Source of the DNA: CAVVSD01 sp963757125
GTDB lineage: Bacteria; Actinomycetota; Thermoleophilia; Solirubrobacterales; Solirubrobacteraceae
NCBI GenBank assembly: GCA_963757125.1
Contig: CAVWQP010000006.1
Location: forward strand, 434,001 to 498,000
Direction: 5' to 3'
DNA length: 64,000 bases
The notes beneath the pieces are model-generated. The model was not told the DNA's origin and searched no databases. It saw only the letters and a list, made by a program, of their open reading frames with translations. Within the stretch, counting starts at the first letter, position 1; every line of letters starts with the position of its first letter. The position numbers and the translations under genes were made by a program. This document shows positions 51,966 through 61,508 of the stretch, one piece after another.

Positions 51966-52074
51966 GGGACGGACCGTAGAGGTTCGGCCATGCCGAAGGC
52001 CGGGTCTGTACCGTCCTGCAGCCCAGGTCTAGGCTTGTCCATCCGAAGGCCAGGCCAAGTTCAGGAGGACAACC

Positions 52075-52131
52075 GTGTCCACCGACATGCCGTACCAGGT
52101 CGCTCTGTTGGGGCCTCCGACCGCGGTCTAG
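52075..52131 (+). other. 18-codon open frame with a strong ribosome site (possible leader or gene stub)
   Basis: AGGAGG at 52063-52068 precedes GTG 52075, and the frame (VSTDMPYQVALLGPPTAV) ends in TAG at 52129-52131, 17 bases before the acyltransferase start. A T-A-rich element (TAGGCT) and the SD make expression plausible. It could be a leader peptide or the first codons of a deleted gene. Confidence 0.35.
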
Positions 52132-52148
52132 GGGACTCGGGCGCAACC

Positions 52149-52751
52149 GTGCGGCGCGCGAAACACCTCGCCGAGGCATTGGGACTCAAGCCCGTGCTCT
52201 CTCGCGCCCGCGATCGCAGCTACCCGGCGAGCGCCGGCGGATCGCTGCTTCTCACCATGGCCGTCGGACGGCTTCCGTCCGCGTCCTTGCGGGCGGCGTT
52301 GTACGGCCTCATGGGGCTGACCGTCGGCAGGGAGGCCCACATCTACGGTGGTATGGAGATCCGTGATCCCGGCAGGATCACGATCGGCGATGGATCGGTC
52401 ATCGGCCTGAACGCGATCCTCGATGGGCGCGAGGGCATCACGATCGGCCGCAACGTGAACCTCTCCAGCGAGGTCGCGATCTGGACGCTGCAGCACGATC
52501 CGCAGGCCGCAGACTTCGGGACGAAAGGCGGCCCGGTGGTCGTCGAGGACCGCGCGTGGCTGAGCTTCCGCTGCACGGTGCTCCCTGGCGTCACGATCGG
52601 CGAGGGGGCGGTCGTCGCCGCCGGCTCGATCGTGACCAAGGACGTAGCGCCCTTCACGATCGTCGCCGGGATCCCCGCCGAGCAGATCGGCGAACGCAAC
52701 CGCGACCTCACCTACGAGCTCGGCCGCGCCCCGGCCTACTGGTTCGTCTAG
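52149..52751 (+). CDS. Left-handed beta-helix (hexapeptide) acyltransferase
   Basis: 200 residues from GTG 52149. N-terminal helix (RRAKHLAEALGLKPV), then hexapeptide coils: IYGGMEIRDPGRITIGDGSV, IGLNAILDGREGITIGRNVN, VVVEDRAWLSFRCTVLPGVT and IGEGAVVAAGSIVTKDVAPF, with VAGIPAEQIGER at the end. Typical of WcaF/NodL/maltose acetyltransferases acting on sugars in polysaccharide synthesis. ATG 52258 is an alternative start. Confidence 0.85.
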   Translation: MRRAKHLAEALGLKPVLSRARDRSYPASAGGSLLLTMAVGRLPSASLRAALYGLMGLTVGREAHIYGGMEIRDPGRITIGDGSVIGLNAILDGREGITIGRNVNLSSEVAIWTLQHDPQAADFGTKGGPVVVEDRAWLSFRCTVLPGVTIGEGAVVAAGSIVTKDVAPFTIVAGIPAEQIGERNRDLTYELGRAPAYWFV

Positions 52752-52919
52752 CCAGACGCGACCGGCTGCGTCCGGGAACGCGACGAAGGTGACCTGCTCG
52801 TGAGGAGGTCCGCGGAGCGAGCCGCGGTGCATCCGCAACCAGGTGCATCGGGGCCACGTCGAAGCACCTGAAAACGGTCGTTGACGGGCGACTTCCGACC
52901 GTGCGAGGGTCGCCCCCGC

Positions 52920-55900
52920 ATGGAGGCGGCCGACGACGATCGCGAGCTCTTCGCAGCGCTCTGGGCGACCCCGGTCGGCCGCCGCTGGATCCTGAAGGCC
53001 GGGCTCGGCTCGGCCATGGCGCTCGGGCTCGGGTCGCAGCTCGCGCCCGCCGCGCAGGCCAAGGCCAAGCCGAAGCGCAAGGCGCCCGAGCACGTCCACG
53101 TGCACTTCCGCCTCGGGCACGCCCGCGGCGTGACGCACCTGACGCTGCACGGCCACGGCCAGCGGCTCCCGCTCGCGCGCCACACGCAGGCGTCGCGCCG
53201 CGCGTTGGCCGGCGAAGGCGGGCTCTGGGCCAAGGCGGACCTGGGCGCGCTCACACACCACGTGCCCGACATCGAGCTGCCGGGCGACCGGGCGATGGTC
53301 CTGACCGTCCGCGGCCGCCACCGCGGCAAGGAGGTCGTCGTCGCGCAGCACACGCACGTTCCCAAGGCGACGATGCTGGGGCTGGCCCGGACGTCCCGCC
53401 GGCTGCACGGCTCGTACCGGCCGCTCGTCTCCAGCGCGCGGCTGCGCCCCCTCGGCCTCAAGCCCCGGGACATCACCTCCGCACAGCACGTCGCCCAGCT
53501 CGCAACGGTCTCCGACGGGACGTCGACCGCGGCCACCGTGGTCTCGGTCCACCCGCACGTCGCGACGGTCGACCCGACGGCGAGCGGGATCACGCAGTCG
53601 CTGCTGGCGCGGGTCCGGCCCGTCGTCAGCCTCGGCGAGCAGATCACCGCGATGGGCACGTACCAGACCAACGTCCCCGTGATGCAGGACGGCGAGCAGG
53701 TGCAGATCGTGGTCGGCCCGGACCCGTCGACGGACAGCCGCCCCCTCGCGGTCTACACCTTCTCCGACGACCCCACGTTCCAGCAGCTCCTGACGTCCGC
53801 GGTCACCGCGGCGATCACCACCACGCGCGACACTGCGTCGCTGGGGGCCGTGCTCGACGGGCCGCTCGAGAAGACTCCGAGCGCAGCGACCGCGACGTGG
53901 AAGCAGCCGCAGGGCGTGCTCCCCCAGTCCACGCCGTACACCGGCGAGCCCCAGGGCGGCGGCATCGACATCCGGGTCAAGAACCCCGGCATGAACTACG
54001 GGACCCAGATCGTTCCCTCGGGCACGTACTCGAACGGCCAGGTCCCGCTGGAGATCTACAACAACTGGGTCCGCTGGATGTGGATCTACGTCCAGTATCT
54101 GGGATCGGACAACGAGAACCTGTCGGTCAACGCGAACCCGACGTGGCCCGACACCGCGAACTGCAAGTCCGTCGGGCTGCTCTCGGAGGTCAGCACGATC
54201 CTCGGGATCCCGCTCTGGAACACGAACTACACCCAGGTCACGCTCGACTACCCCGAGGGCGCCCACACCGCGCGCATCCTGCTCTGCGGCCTCGGCAGCG
54301 ACCCGCAGGGCGCCGGCTGGCGCCAGTGGTGGCCGGCCGACGCCTACGAGCCGTCCCGGATCGCCCCCGCGGAGTGCACGTGCCCCGCGCTCATCACGGG
54401 GATCGTCACGATCGGCGTGACGGCGTTCTGCCTCGCATCGGACATCGACGGCGCCCTGATCGAGGACGAGATCGAGCCCGCGACCAAGACGCTCATGGAG
54501 CAGTTCGGGTCGGCGATCGTCGACACCACCATGTACCTCGGGATCCCGATCGCGGAGGCAGTCGGGATCGAGGTCGCGAGCGGCACGGCCGACCGGCAGG
54601 CCAACGCGCTCAACATCTTCACCCTCCTGCTACCGCTGGCCACGGCGATCCCGCAGATCCTGTTCAGCGAGAAGACCGCGAAGGCCTGGTCGTCGGTCGG
54701 GGCGTGCTTCTTCGGGCAGGCGGGCGCCGACAAGGTCATGGACGCGATCCCGATCATCGGCGAGATCCTCGAGCTCCTGGACATCATCGGCGACGTCGCG
54801 ACGCTGGCGGAGATCAGTGCCGAGTCCGCGGTCGCGCCGTGGGTCATCGAGAACGAGGTGTCGCTGACCTACGCGGCGACGATCACCATGTCCTACGACC
54901 CGAATCAGGCCTCCTCGTTTCCGCGGACCGCGACGAACTGGCGGCTGGAGGCGAAGGTCGACGGCGCCGCGGTCCTCGCGCCGGTCACCGGCACGGTCAA
55001 CGAAGGACGAGCAGATACGCACGGCGCCCCTTCCCGTCGACGTGACCGCGCCGTTCGGGGGCAGTCAGATCGTCTGGAGCTTCGTGCTGCTCGACGCCAC
55101 CGGCAACCAGGTCGGGACCGGCGTCTCCGCGCCGTTCACGAACAACGACCCGACCGACCCGCCCGCCGCCGTCCCCATCACCTTCAGCCAGATCGCCGTG
55201 CCCATCACCGCGACGACGCGCTTCACGCGCGACGACACGACCGGCTGGAACTCGGCGGCCGGCGGCTGGACGTGGTCGGACGCCATCACGGTCGACGGCA
55301 CCCAGGCGGACGCCGGGGTCCAGCAGGTCGCCGGCGTGGCGGTCTCCACGCTGGCCGGCGCGGCCGCCGTCGTGTGGGAGCAGGGCGACGAGTTCTACCT
55401 CCGCGGGGTGCCGACGGCCGGCGCGTCGATCCAACTCGGCCCCGCCACGGCCCAGGGCTGGGCGCGGCGTCCCTTCCTCCTGCTCGATCCCTTCACGACG
55501 AAGACGAGTCGGGGCAACCACGTCCTGCTCGACCCCGACCCGAGCACGACGGCCTACCACGTCCGCGCCGTCACGCTGGACCCCACGACGGGCGCGCCGG
55601 CGTGGGACCCCACGACGTCGATCGGGGACTTCCCGCTGGAGGTGTCGGCCGCGACGCTGCACTCCTCAGGCAAGGTGGTGACGGTGAACACCGACAGCGG
55701 CCGCATCGGCACGCTGCTGCCGGCGAGCGCGTCGATCCCGCCGACCGCGTCGTACACGGGCGGCTCCGGCGTGCAGATCGGCCTGCTGCGCTCGCCGACC
55801 GCGGTCGCGGTCACGAACCCCGGCACCGTGCTCGTCCTCGAGCCCGGGGCGCCGCAGCTCTCCGCGTTCGACCTCAACGGCCACCCGGTCACGTACTTCG

Positions 55901-56268
55901 GCTCCGGCGGTTCGGCCGCGACGGAGTACCGGCTCGCGCTGACGAAGGGCCGCACGTACCTCGACCTGGCCGTCGACGGCGCCAACCAGATCTACCTCCT
56001 CTTCTACACGGGCGACGGGTCCGAGACGACCGACTACGGCGTGGACGTCCTCACGCCGCAGGGCGCGGTGCTGAACACCGGGAGCACCGGCGTGAACGTC
56101 CCGCACCTCGCCGTCGACTACTGGCGCAGCATCTACGCCGGCGACTACGACGCGCTCGCCGACACGCAGACGGGCGCACCGCACACCGATCCCGCCCTCG
56201 GCGTGGTCGAGCCGTCGCTCAGCGTGTTCGACCCCGTCAACGCGACAAGCACCCGGAGCCGCCAGTGA
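52920..56268 (+). CDS. Large Tat-exported protein of unknown function, one frameshift
   Basis: About 1115 residues after correction of an extra base near 55005 (frame leaves at TGTVNE and resumes DEQIRTAPLPVDVT). N-terminal twin-arginine signal: GRRWILKAGLGSAMALGLG followed by AQA. After it come a His/Arg-rich segment (HVHVHFRLGHARGVTHL), a central region (about 320-680) with WVRWMWIYVQYLGSDNENL, a hydrophobic helical part (IPIAEAVGIEVASG ... IIGEILELLDIIGDVATLAE), and a C-terminal beta-propeller-like third with LRSPTAVAVTNPGTVLVLEP and YLDLAVDGANQIYLLFY. No known family recognised. The stop overlaps the next gene's GTG; the two are probably a secreted pair. Confidence 0.7.
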
Positions 56269-59200
56269 GCGCCGCCCGCCGCACCCTGCTGGTGACGATC
56301 GCCCTCGGGCTGCTGTCGGCGGTCCTGGTGACGAGCGCCCAGGCGGCGCCGCGCTACGTCTTCTGGGACAACGCCGGGCCCCACACCCTCGGACGGGCGC
56401 ATGACGACGGCACGGACGTGAACCAGCGGTTCCTCACGGGCCTGACGTACAACGGCGGCACGGCCTCGGTGGCCGATGCGACCTACGTCTACTACGGCGT
56501 CGGCGCGACCCTCATGCGCGCACGGGTCGACGGCACGGGCACGCCGCAACCGCTCGTGCAGCTGACGAGCGCTGCGAGCTCGCTGGCGATCGACAGCGGC
56601 CACATCTACATCGGGAGCTTCTCCCGCGTCAGCCGGGTCGACATCAGCGGGGCGAACCTCGTCCCGAACTTCATCACGAGCACGGGCGCGCCGAGCGGCA
56701 ACTACTTCGAGGCGCTGGCCGTCGACCAGCAGCACGTCTACTGGGGCGCGCCGGGCGGCATCGGGCGGGCGAACATCGACGGCACGGGCGCCGTCTGGGG
56801 GTGGATGCCGACCGGGCTGACCGCCGGTGTCGCGGTGGACTCGGAGCACGTCTACTGGCCCGACAACGCGAACGGGAGCATCGGGCGAGCCAACATCGAC
56901 GGCTCGAACCCCGATCCGAGCTGGATCCCGAACGTCTTCGACCCGTCCGACGGTGCCTACGACAACCTGCGCGGGCTGTACGTCGACTACGGGCACGTCT
57001 GGTGGGCCCACGACTACCACTGCGACTACGTCCCGCAACCGCCCGGGCCGTGCGGCGGAGGGTCGATCGGGCGGGCGAACATCGACGGCTCCGGCGCGGA
57101 CGACACGTTCATCTCCTCCGAGGCGCTCGCCGGGCCCGGATGCGGCACCGACCCGGAGACGCGGTGCGGGCCGACCGCCGTCGCGCTCACCCCGCAGACG
57201 GAGGCGGTGTGCCTGAACGTCGCGACGGCGCCTCCCGCGCCGACCGGAGGCGCGGTATTCCACCGCACCGGGGCCACGGGCACGAACACCGTGGTGCTCG
57301 GGCCGGGCACGAGCTGGGCGGGCGACGCGTCCTGCGGCGGCACCGGCTCGGCGCAGGTCATGGCGTCGCCGACGTCGATCGCGGTCTCGCCCGGGACCGC
57401 GGTGTCGCTGACCGACGGCACCCGCACGTCAGCCTGGGGCGGCCAGACCACCCCAGCCGGCGGCCCCGCGCCGGTCCTGTTCCCCGGCGATCCGGGCTTC
57501 GCGCCGACGAGCGCGACCCTCACGACGCCGCAGGCGCTCCTGCAGGTCTCCGGCGGGTGCGCAGGCTGCGCGTTCCCCGCCGACACGACGTTCACGCCGC
57601 CCGCCGCGGTCGCGGACACCGCCTACACGCACAGCCTGAGCGGTGCGCAGATGGATGGCGCGACGCTCCAGGGCGACTTCAGCGGCTGGGACCTCAGCGA
57701 CGCGCAGCTCCCGGGCGCGACGATGAACGGCAACCTGAGCGGCGCCGACCTCAGCGGCGCACACCTCGGCGGGGCGACGCTGAACCGCACGAACGTGAGC
57801 GGGACCGTCTTCTCAGGCGCCGACCTCCGCGCAGCCCAGCTCACGTCGCTCGTGACGGACGTGCCGCCGGTCCTGGACGACGTGCGGTTCGGCTCCCTGT
57901 CGGAGATCACGGGCTCGACCTGCACGACGTTCACGGACACCGATCTGCTCGGCGCAGGACTGACCGTGGTGCCGGCGGACATCGACTCGGCGGGCTGCGA
58001 GGTGAACGTGTTCCCCGGCTCGACCGTGCCGATGACGACCCTCGCGGACTTCGCGGTCACGGCCGACGCACCGGCCTTCCCCCTCGGCGGCGCGAACTAC
58101 GTCGTCACGCCGGGGAGCGCCGACGCCCTGAAGGGCGCGAACCTCGAAGGCTTCCAGTTCTCCGGGTCGCGCTTCTCGGGGTTCCCGGCCGACCTCTCGG
58201 GCGCGAACCTCAACTACGCGAACCTGCGGGGCTCGACCTTCGACCTGGCCGACCTCAGCAACGCCACCTTCAGGTTCAACCTCACCGGGAACGACGCCTC
58301 GTTCGTGCAGGCGAACCTCACAGGTGCGCAGTTCAACTCGGCCTCGACCGTGCTGCAGGACGCCGACTTCATCGGGGCGACGATCAGCGGTGCGACCTTC
58401 CAAGGAGCGGACCTCACGAACGCGTCGTTCGTCGACGTGCTCGCCAACGGGACGAGCTTCGACTCGGCGATCGCCAGGGGCACGAGCTTCAACGGCGCGC
58501 ACATCTACAGCGAGGCGACCGCGTTCTCGGGCGTGCGCAACCTGCAGGGAGCGAGCTTCGTCGGCGCGGTGCTCGCCGGGAACACCGACGGCAGCGGCGC
58601 CGGCCTCAGCTTCACGGGCGCCGACCTCACGGGCGCGAACTTCAGCCTCGCGCAGTGCATCTTCTGCGACTTCACGTCGGCGACCATGGATGACGTCAAC
58701 GCGATCGGCGCCTACCTCCCGGGCGCGCAGTTCGGCGGCGGGTCGTTCACGAACGCGCAGTTCGCGCGGGCCTGGCTGTTCTGCGGCGACCCGCTCGAGG
58801 CGCTGTGCGAGGCCGACGTCAACCCCGGCCAGTTCGACTGGCCGCTCGCGCTCGGCACGGCGGAGGACTACGGGCCGGTCGCCTACTCCCCGACGGACGT
58901 GTCCCCCGCGGCGTGGACCGCCGTGGCGAACTGCCCGGACAACCGGCGGCCCGACCCGGCGACCGGCTGCGCGGGCTTCATGACGCCCGACGCGACGCTC
59001 ACGCTGCCGACGAGCTGCTCGGCGGCGGCGCTGGGCGCGTGCCCGACGAACACGACCACCCTGTTCGACGCGGGGAGCGCCGCCGCCGGTCCGCTCGCCC
59101 TCGCGCCCGCGTCACCCGCCACGTGGTCGAGCGCGGTGGGGACGGACGGGACCTACGCCGCGTTCGCGAACGGGACGATCGGGCTCGTGGACCCGAACGC

Positions 59201-60518
59201 CGGGCCCACGCCGTCGACGATCGCCGGGTCTGCAGGGGCGCGCTGCACGACCCCGGCCGCGCCCTGCGGTGACGGCGGCCCCGCGACGGCCGCGACGCTC
59301 AACAGCCCGACCGGCCTGGCCGTGGGGCTGGACGGCTCGCTGTACATCGCCGATCCGGCGCTCCTGCGGGTGCGGCGCATCGCCCCGAACGGGACCATCT
59401 CCACCGTCGCCGGCACCGGCCAGGCGTGCACGGGGACGGCCGGCTGCGGGGACGGCGGGAGTGCCGTCGCCGCGCAGCTCGCCGACCCGCAGGGCGTGTG
59501 GGTCGACCCCGCGGGCCAGATCTACATCGCCGACGGCACGCGCGGCGTCCGGCGCGTGGGGCTCGACGGGACGATCGCGACGGTCGCGAGCGGCGCCTAC
59601 GACGTCGTGAGCGTGACCGGCGACGCGTCAGGGACGATCTGGGCCGCGGCGAACGACCCGGACTACCTGCTCGAGGTGAACGTCACCGCGCACACGATGA
59701 CGCCGGTCGTCGGCACGGGGACCAGCGGCTACAACGGCGGGTCCGCCTCGCCCGCGACCGGGGTGCAGGTCAACCGGCCGGGGAGCCTCTCGGTGACGCT
59801 GGACGGGCTCGTCGTCTTCGCGGACACGGGCAACCACCTCATCCGGGCCTACGACCCGGCGTCCGGAACGGTGATCGACGACATCGCGGGCGTCGCCGGC
59901 ACGGGCGGCTACAACGGCGACGGCCGCGACGCGCAGCACACGCAGCTGAACGCGCCGCGGGCGGTCACCGCGACGCGCGGCGCGCTCTACGTGGTCGGGG
60001 ACACCGGCAACGGCCGGGTGCGGCAGGTCGGCCCGTCCGCGCCGCCGTCGTCGCCAGGCACCGAGGAGCCGGGCGCGCAGCCCGGCTCGCCGACGCGGCC
60101 GTCCGTCACGAGCAGGCCGGTGGTTCGTGGGCAGGTCGTGTCCGGTGACGCGCCCCGGAGCCCCGGGGCCCGCGTGAGGCCGGACAACCGGTTCACCGTC
60201 GGCAGCGTGCGGGTGCGGCGCGACGGCACGGTCACGCTGCGGGTCAAGGTGCGGGCGGCGGGCAGGCTGCGCGGGGTCGTGACGATCCGGCGCAACGGCC
60301 GGACGTGGTCGTTCGCGACGGGCGCCGCGGGGATCCGCAACGCGACGACGGTGACGCTGCGGGCGACGCCGACGAAGCGCGCCCGCGACCTCGTCGGCCG
60401 GGGGCACGAGCGGCTCAGGCTCGCGCTCGCGGTGACCTTCCGGCCGACGGGCGGCGACGCGCGGACGAGCCCGGCGCGCGTGCTGCGGCTCGCCGCGTCC
60501 TCCGGCGGGAAGCCGTAG
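56265..60518 (+). CDS. Very large exported repeat protein (YWTD-like, pentapeptide and NHL repeats)
   Basis: 1417 residues from GTG overlapping the previous stop. Signal peptide LLVTIALGLLSAVLVTSAQA. Residues ~30-290 contain YWTD/LDL-receptor-like propeller repeats (DQQHVYWGAPGGIGRANIDG, DSEHVYWPDNANGSIGRANI). Residues ~450-835 are a pentapeptide-repeat right-handed beta-helix (LSGADLSGAHLGGATLNRTN, FTGADLTGANFSLAQCIFCD). Residues ~960-1260 are NHL repeats with phosphorylase-like G-T-G turns (YIADPALLRVRRIAPNGTIS, VVFADTGNHLIRAYDP). A Pro-rich linker and a basic C-terminal beta domain (~1295-1417) close it, resembling that of the protein at 42008. Likely surface-bound or matrix protein. Confidence 0.82.
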   Translation: MSAARRTLLVTIALGLLSAVLVTSAQAAPRYVFWDNAGPHTLGRAHDDGTDVNQRFLTGLTYNGGTASVADATYVYYGVGATLMRARVDGTGTPQPLVQLTSAASSLAIDSGHIYIGSFSRVSRVDISGANLVPNFITSTGAPSGNYFEALAVDQQHVYWGAPGGIGRANIDGTGAVWGWMPTGLTAGVAVDSEHVYWPDNANGSIGRANIDGSNPDPSWIPNVFDPSDGAYDNLRGLYVDYGHVWWAHDYHCDYVPQPPGPCGGGSIGRANIDGSGADDTFISSEALAGPGCGTDPETRCGPTAVALTPQTEAVCLNVATAPPAPTGGAVFHRTGATGTNTVVLGPGTSWAGDASCGGTGSAQVMASPTSIAVSPGTAVSLTDGTRTSAWGGQTTPAGGPAPVLFPGDPGFAPTSATLTTPQALLQVSGGCAGCAFPADTTFTPPAAVADTAYTHSLSGAQMDGATLQGDFSGWDLSDAQLPGATMNGNLSGADLSGAHLGGATLNRTNVSGTVFSGADLRAAQLTSLVTDVPPVLDDVRFGSLSEITGSTCTTFTDTDLLGAGLTVVPADIDSAGCEVNVFPGSTVPMTTLADFAVTADAPAFPLGGANYVVTPGSADALKGANLEGFQFSGSRFSGFPADLSGANLNYANLRGSTFDLADLSNATFRFNLTGNDASFVQANLTGAQFNSASTVLQDADFIGATISGATFQGADLTNASFVDVLANGTSFDSAIARGTSFNGAHIYSEATAFSGVRNLQGASFVGAVLAGNTDGSGAGLSFTGADLTGANFSLAQCIFCDFTSATMDDVNAIGAYLPGAQFGGGSFTNAQFARAWLFCGDPLEALCEADVNPGQFDWPLALGTAEDYGPVAYSPTDVSPAAWTAVANCPDNRRPDPATGCAGFMTPDATLTLPTSCSAAALGACPTNTTTLFDAGSAAAGPLALAPASPATWSSAVGTDGTYAAFANGTIGLVDPNAGPTPSTIAGSAGARCTTPAAPCGDGGPATAATLNSPTGLAVGLDGSLYIADPALLRVRRIAPNGTISTVAGTGQACTGTAGCGDGGSAVAAQLADPQGVWVDPAGQIYIADGTRGVRRVGLDGTIATVASGAYDVVSVTGDASGTIWAAANDPDYLLEVNVTAHTMTPVVGTGTSGYNGGSASPATGVQVNRPGSLSVTLDGLVVFADTGNHLIRAYDPASGTVIDDIAGVAGTGGYNGDGRDAQHTQLNAPRAVTATRGALYVVGDTGNGRVRQVGPSAPPSSPGTEEPGAQPGSPTRPSVTSRPVVRGQVVSGDAPRSPGARVRPDNRFTVGSVRVRRDGTVTLRVKVRAAGRLRGVVTIRRNGRTWSFATGAAGIRNATTVTLRATPTKRARDLVGRGHERLRLALAVTFRPTGGDARTSPARVLRLAASSGGKP
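57640..58760 (+). repeat. Pentapeptide-repeat coding region
   Basis: Inside the large exported protein, successive A(D/N)LxG-type pentads (GADLS, GANLN, GANLE, GATLQ, GADLT) form several blocks separated by short Cys-containing loops. The encoded fold should be a quadrilateral beta-helix of roughly 15-20 coils. Confidence 0.75.
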
Positions 60519-60842
60519 GCGCGGACGAGCGCGTCCACGTCGCCGGGGTTCACCCCGCTCGGCCAAGATGTGCACCTGCTCGGCCGAGTCGCGCAGCGCA
60601 CCGGCGGGCAGCGCCTCGGGCCACGGGACCTGCCCGACCTGGAAGCCATAACGGCCGACCTCGCCTCGATTCGCCCTGCCCAGCAAGGCGCTCAGTACGC
60701 CGAACGCGGCGACGACGGACATCACGACCAACGCCTGCAGGTACGGCGACCGCCGCGCCACCGCAAGCACGCGGGGGAGGACACATCCGCGCGGCCATCC
60801 GCGACGCGGATCGGCACACCGGCGCCGGCTCGTCGCCCACGC
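60519..60842 (-). other. Interval with a degraded membrane-protein-like open frame
   Basis: This 324-base gap between the large protein and the response regulator has no convincing gene. On the minus strand one frame reads LAVARRSPYLQALVVMSVVA with one hydrophobic helix, then VGRYGFQVGQVPWPEALPAG, then needs a frame change near 60560 and has no stop before it enters the 3' end of the large gene. I regard it as a fragment or non-coding. Confidence 0.35.
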
Positions 60843-61508
60843 TCAGCCGCCGGGGCGCGCGAGCCCGTGCTCGTAGGCGAAGACCACGGCCTGCGCGCGG
60901 CTGCGGATGTCGAGCTTCGACAGCACGTTGGCGACGTGCTTCTTGACCGTGCTCGGTTCGAGGACGAGCTCGCGGCCGACGTCCGCGTTGGAGAGACCGC
61001 GCGCCATGAGCAGCAGCACCTCGCGCTCCCGCGGGGTCAGGGCGTCGACGCGCGGGTCCATCTGCGGCTGCGGCGCGCTCCCCGCGAACTCGGTGATGAG
61101 CCGCCGCGTGACCTCGGGCGAGATGAGGCCTTGGCCGCGCGCGACCGTCCGCACGGCGTCCACCAGCGCCTCCGGCTCGGCGGACTTCAGCAGGAAGCCG
61201 GCGGCGCCGGCGCGGAGCGCGGCGAAGACCACCTCGTCGTGGTCGAACGTCGTGACCACGAGCACGTCGATCGGCGTGCCGGTCGCGGGATGGGTCAGGA
61301 GCCGCGTCGCCGCGAGCCCATCCATGCGCGGCATGCGGATGTCCATGAGGACGAGATCCGCGCCGCGGCGGTGCGCAAGGGCGACTGCTTCGACGCCGTC
61401 GGCGGCGTCCCCCACGATCTCGATGTCGGGTTCGGCGTCGAGGATCGTCCGCAGCCCGCGGCGCACGAGGGCCTGGTCGTCTGCGAGGAGCACGCGGATC
61501 GCCGTCAT
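60843..61508 (-). CDS. NarL/LuxR-type response regulator
   Basis: 221 residues. Receiver domain IRVLLADDQALVRRGLRTIL with the phospho-Asp in LVLMDIRMPRMDGLAATRLL and the Lys in AAGFLLKSAEP; C-terminal LuxR helix-turn-helix LTPREREVLLLMARGLSNAD, STVKKHVANVLSKLDIRSRA. Partner of the adjacent kinase (4-base overlap). Likely controls the divergent ABC exporter at 62862. Confidence 0.93.
   Translation of the reverse strand: MTAIRVLLADDQALVRRGLRTILDAEPDIEIVGDAADGVEAVALAHRRGADLVLMDIRMPRMDGLAATRLLTHPATGTPIDVLVVTTFDHDEVVFAALRAGAAGFLLKSAEPEALVDAVRTVARGQGLISPEVTRRLITEFAGSAPQPQMDPRVDALTPREREVLLLMARGLSNADVGRELVLEPSTVKKHVANVLSKLDIRSRAQAVVFAYEHGLARPGG

Noticed and set aside
57640..58760. CRISPR or tandem DNA repeat array
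   Set aside because: Repeat is at the protein level (pentapeptide); DNA copies are divergent and there are no equal-length spacers.
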